Source: Spirodela intermedia (lineage: Eukaryota > Streptophyta > Magnoliopsida > Alismatales > Araceae). Taken from it: a stretch of DNA of 64,000 nucleotides. The notes under the pieces were generated by a model. It ran no database searches. It was not told the origin of the DNA and worked only from the letters and a program-made list of their open reading frames with translations. Positions within the stretch are counted from its first letter, which is position 1. Each line of letters begins with the position of its first letter. Below, in pieces: positions 60,655 through 64,000 of this stretch. Made by a program: the position numbers and the translations under genes. The stretch covers positions 2,412,501 through 2,476,500 of the forward strand of contig LR746270.1 in the NCBI GenBank assembly GCA_902729315.2. Direction: 5' to 3'.

Positions 60655-63528
60655 ATGGGGAAGAGAAAGAGGATCGAAAAGGGGGGTGAGCCGAAAGGAG
60701 GCGACGGGAGAGATGCGGAGCATTCTCCTTCCACCGTGTTTGTCAGCAACTTGCCCTACACTTTCCAGTCCGCAGAGGTGTTGTGCTTTCCCACATTGAG
60801 AAACAATAAGCTCGGCTAATTCTTTTTTTATATTCACCATGCAACGAATTTCTTATTGCGGCGGCTATTCTCTGTTTCTGCCACAAATTTTCAGCTGGAA
60901 AACGTCTTCAGTGAGGTGGGCCCTGTCAGGCGCTGCTTCCTGGTTCTACCAAAGGGTAAAAATACGGGACTCATGATCTTAATTGGGGTCGACCTTCTGG
61001 TTTCTGTCTATGGTGACCTTGCCTGTTCAATTTTAGGGCATTTCTGAACAAATCAACATCATAATTCCACTTATATTCTGCAGAAAATCGACATTCTTCC
61101 CATATTATGTCTATTGTTGTCATCTGGAATGCGTTGTGTTGAGTGAAACCAGTGGTACTTTTTTCTTCTGGAAATGATGGAGCTCTCTCATCGAGTCTGA
61201 TAATTGGAACCCTCCATTAAAGCATTTTTGATGATGGTTTAGTTCCTCAAAACGAACCTTTTGGCCGTGGGTTAGTGGGGAAAAGCTTAGCTACCGAAGC
61301 ATTCACATTTTTGTCTCCCTTGGGAAAGGGGGATAGGTAAGTATGGGAAAAAAGAGTTAGTATCTTAGTCAAGCATGTTACAGAAGACGTTACCTTGGAA
61401 GGATTTTGGATAACACCTGTGTCACATATAAAAGTTTACCATTGGAAAATGGGTTTCTTATTGGGACGCTATTAGTATCAAGAATTAGTGCCTGTTGTTC
61501 GAAAATAGATTTTATTCATTTTTCAGAAAATAATTTGTTGGAAAAAAATCAGATTCATCGTTAAATTCAGGGCCCTTTTTCATGTTTGTCTTATGATTTT
61601 TTAAAGTTATATGTCTAGAATTCCATAGCAATGTGTAGAGAAATTAGGGCACCTCAGAAAATTTGGAACCAAAGTGCAGCTTTAGTATTCAAAATTGGAA
61701 ACCTCTTTCAATTTTTTTTGGCTGCTTTGCAGCGAGTTATGCCTTATTTTTTTTTCCCCTGAATTTTTAATTCATGAATATTATCCATCTATTCTTTTTG
61801 CTATTAATTGTCATTTTTTTTGGTTGCAGGATCAGATGTTCATCGTGGCTTTGGCTTCGTACAATTGTAAGATTTGATCCTAAATCTCTGCCTCTATCGA
61901 TAGAAATCTACAGATAGGTTCCACGTTCAGCTTTTTTTAGTTACACCTTTTTCCTTTCTTTTAAAAAGAAAAATATAGAAAATCCAGCTTAATACTAAGA
62001 AGAAGAATTCTTCCACAAGATTTAGCTCATCTTTTTAAAAATAATTTATTACACAGAAAACACCTTACAGAAGCAAGCTGAAGTTCAACTACAGGATATG
62101 AATTAAAATACTTACTGATTGTGCTTTTGTGCTTTGCGTATTTTAAGGAATCCTTATTTGGTTGTTAATTTTATGCCTAAATGATTTTTTAATCATTTAT
62201 TTATGCTAAAATAGTTAAAAATGAGGAAATGCAACATTGATTATGTCGATTGAATGCTTCAGGTGCCATTCTGTTTTTCTATAGGTACCAAATTTTCTGT
62301 TGCATCTAGATATGGATTCTATCAGCTATTCCACTTGTTTTGGGTTTATGTATTCATCTTCTGGGTGTGCCTCTCAGACATTAACTTTGACCACCACGAG
62401 CGATTATGCATAAATTAAACTCTTAAGGTGAACCAGAACCATATGAACTAGATGACCCTTTACTGTGGACCATACCGCTATTTGGTATTGTGTTCGTTAT
62501 GGGATATTTTGTTTGTATTTGGGAATGTTCTGCTATTCTTGGTGACCATTATTTTAAAGCTGGCGCTATTTTTGGGAAGTTATTTATAAATTTCAAATAT
62601 TCATTAGTCCATTGGAACAATGCTTTATGTAGGACAATAATTTCATAAAAAAGAATTTGTTTAATGCTACTATTACGGCTTGCATCTATAATGACAGGCT
62701 AGGTTTAATTTTTGTTTGTGCCAATGAACCTAAAGGGCTGTTGAAGTTGCTCAGCCTGTCTACTGGTGATCTTCACTAACAGTAATTCTGAAGAGTTATT
62801 TGTGGGGTTCTGAGTGTTGTTTAGAAATTTTTTGAATTGTGAGACTTACCTCCTATTGTATTAGTGATCTTCACTATTGCATTCTTTCTTTAGTAATTTT
62901 TTGAACAACTGTCTGTCTGTGTCAATTTGTGATTGAGACCTGTGAGAAGTTTGGTGTTATGGCTAGTTTATGTTTCTTTTATCCATGTTAATTTTGTGTT
63001 ACATGCATGGGCTGATCAACTTGGCTTTCAGTGCTTCAATGGAGGACGCTGATCGTGCTGTTCAAATCAAAAATGGTTTAGTTATAGGAGGAAGAAAAAT
63101 CAGAGTGAAACCTGCACTGCGCCGTCTTCCTCTTGAGCATCGCCGATCAAAGGCAACTAGTGGTGAGTCTTCTTTCACTCATGCTTTTGCATGCAAGTGT
63201 CAAGCTATTTTTCTCATTTGATGAACGAAAATAGCCACAACTTTTACTGTGCAGCCGATGTTGAAGATGTTTCTAAAGTTGATCAAATTTCTGTTCCCAA
63301 GTCTGAGGAATCATCACGAAAGCAAGAGTCAGGTCATAATGATGTGAACAGTCTTTTACTTGCTGGTTCTTCCTGTTCGGTAATATTATTTAGATTCTTT
63401 TAACTCCTTGTATTACGTGATTTCTGTATTATTAATTCAGAAACCGTTGGCGATCCAAAGAGAATAAAGAGAAAGATGATCCTTAATATCTGTGAAGATG
63501 AGAAGTTGCCTGGCTCTGAAAAACAGAG
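60655..63528 (+). CDS. RBM28: RNA-binding protein 28-like (RBM28/Nop4), N-terminal part
   Basis: Six exons lie in the window: 60655-60777, 60895-60955, 61830-61866, 63032-63162, 63255-63332 and 63441-63528. The last one ends in phase, so the gene continues beyond 64000. RBM28/Nop4 is a nucleolar protein with several RRM domains needed for 60S ribosome maturation. The lysine/arginine-rich start (MGKRKR) is followed by RRM1: RNP2 is VFVSNL at 28-33 and RNP1 is RGFGFVQF at 67-74, with ASMEDADRAVQIKNGLVIGG completing the domain and IRVKPALRR after it. A charged linker follows (SKVDQISVPKSEESSRKQES, then DPKRIKRK). The exon 5 donor at 63333 (TCAG/GTCATA) is weak, but it is the only choice keeping exon 6 open. 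The family call rests on RRM1 and linker only. Confidence 0.82.
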
Positions 63529-64000
63529 GTAATGTTGTTGTCCTTTTTGGTTTCACCTCAGTCAATATATAATAATGTACATTTCCCTGGACCAAGTAAA
63601 CTCTGTATGAACTAAGAAACATTATGCAGATTTAAAACGCATTACTGCTTTTGTATGTATCCCATAACTTCCAAAGGTAAATCCTCCTTAAAATGGAAGA
63701 ACTGCTATCAAATATCATTATTCATGCCTTGACTCAAGCCTTTGACTAATTCCCCTTCTGTATTATCACCCTGATTTATCCTTGGATAGCCTTTGAAATG
63801 CTTTTTGGAATTTCTCTGTTGACAATTTAGTAGTAGCTTTCTCTTTAATTGAAAGCAGGCAGCAATTCATATTGATTAACTTTCTAGAGGAAAATGTGAC
63901 GTGCACCTAGAGACTATGTTTTTAGAAGTCCTCTGTGACAAGGTAATGACTACGCTTATTGCATGGCCTCAGATAGTAGTCTGTTCAATCATCCACCATG
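63529..64000 (+). other. Intron of RBM28-like gene, to window edge
   Basis: Follows the donor AG/GTAATG. No further exon with matching phase was recognised before the window ends. Confidence 0.5.

Overview
The window is nuclear DNA from a flowering plant. The genes are interrupted by GT-AG introns, lie on both strands, and are separated by AT-rich spacers full of microsatellites. The families are plant-specific or organelle-related: Aux/IAA, OSB, PLS-class PPR, nuclear group II maturase and Tha4. The GCN5 and PRP40C sequences look monocot-like to me, but I cannot place the species. I rebuilt exon structures by hand from reading frames and splice consensus; codon phase closes across every junction given, except inside GCN5 exon 1.

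Layout. (1) 1052-1761 (+): a short, unusual Aux/IAA auxin repressor. (2) 4598-6569 (-): an organellar single-stranded DNA-binding (OSB) protein, head to head with (3) 6899-12069 (+): NDUFV2, the 24-kDa subunit of mitochondrial complex I. (4) 14337-16998 (-): chloroplast TatA/Tha4. (5) 17934-31591 (-): a 16-exon PRP40C-type WW/FF splicing factor, whose introns hold a 142-bp tandem array and a ~2-kb foldback, with a probable 2.2-kb leader intron reaching 33807. (6) 34.1-37.2 kb: an AT-rich spacer with a decayed copia-type reverse transcriptase. (7) 37255-39180 (-): an intronless E-class PPR protein. (8) 39764-41899 (-): an intronless nuclear maturase of the nMAT1 type, head to head with (9) 42139-54685 (+): the histone acetyltransferase GCN5, whose first exon does not read through in one frame. 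(10) 56860-57565 (+): thioredoxin h. (11) 60655 to the window edge (+): the start of an RBM28/Nop4-like RNA-binding protein.

Functional threads. Five of ten genes encode proteins expected in organelles (OSB, NDUFV2, TatA, PPR, nMAT1). Two bear on complex I: NDUFV2 is a subunit, and nMAT1-type maturases splice mitochondrial nad introns. Two gene pairs share short divergent promoters (329 bp and 239 bp). (GA)n/(CT)n tracts recur just upstream of start codons and inside locally duplicated units.

The points most worth a second look are the natural GWSPV degron in the Aux/IAA, the intronic foldback in PRP40C, the duplicated splice-donor array in PRP40C, the frame breaks in GCN5 exon 1 beside G runs, and two GC-AG introns in GCN5. 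I saw no clearly new multi-gene system.
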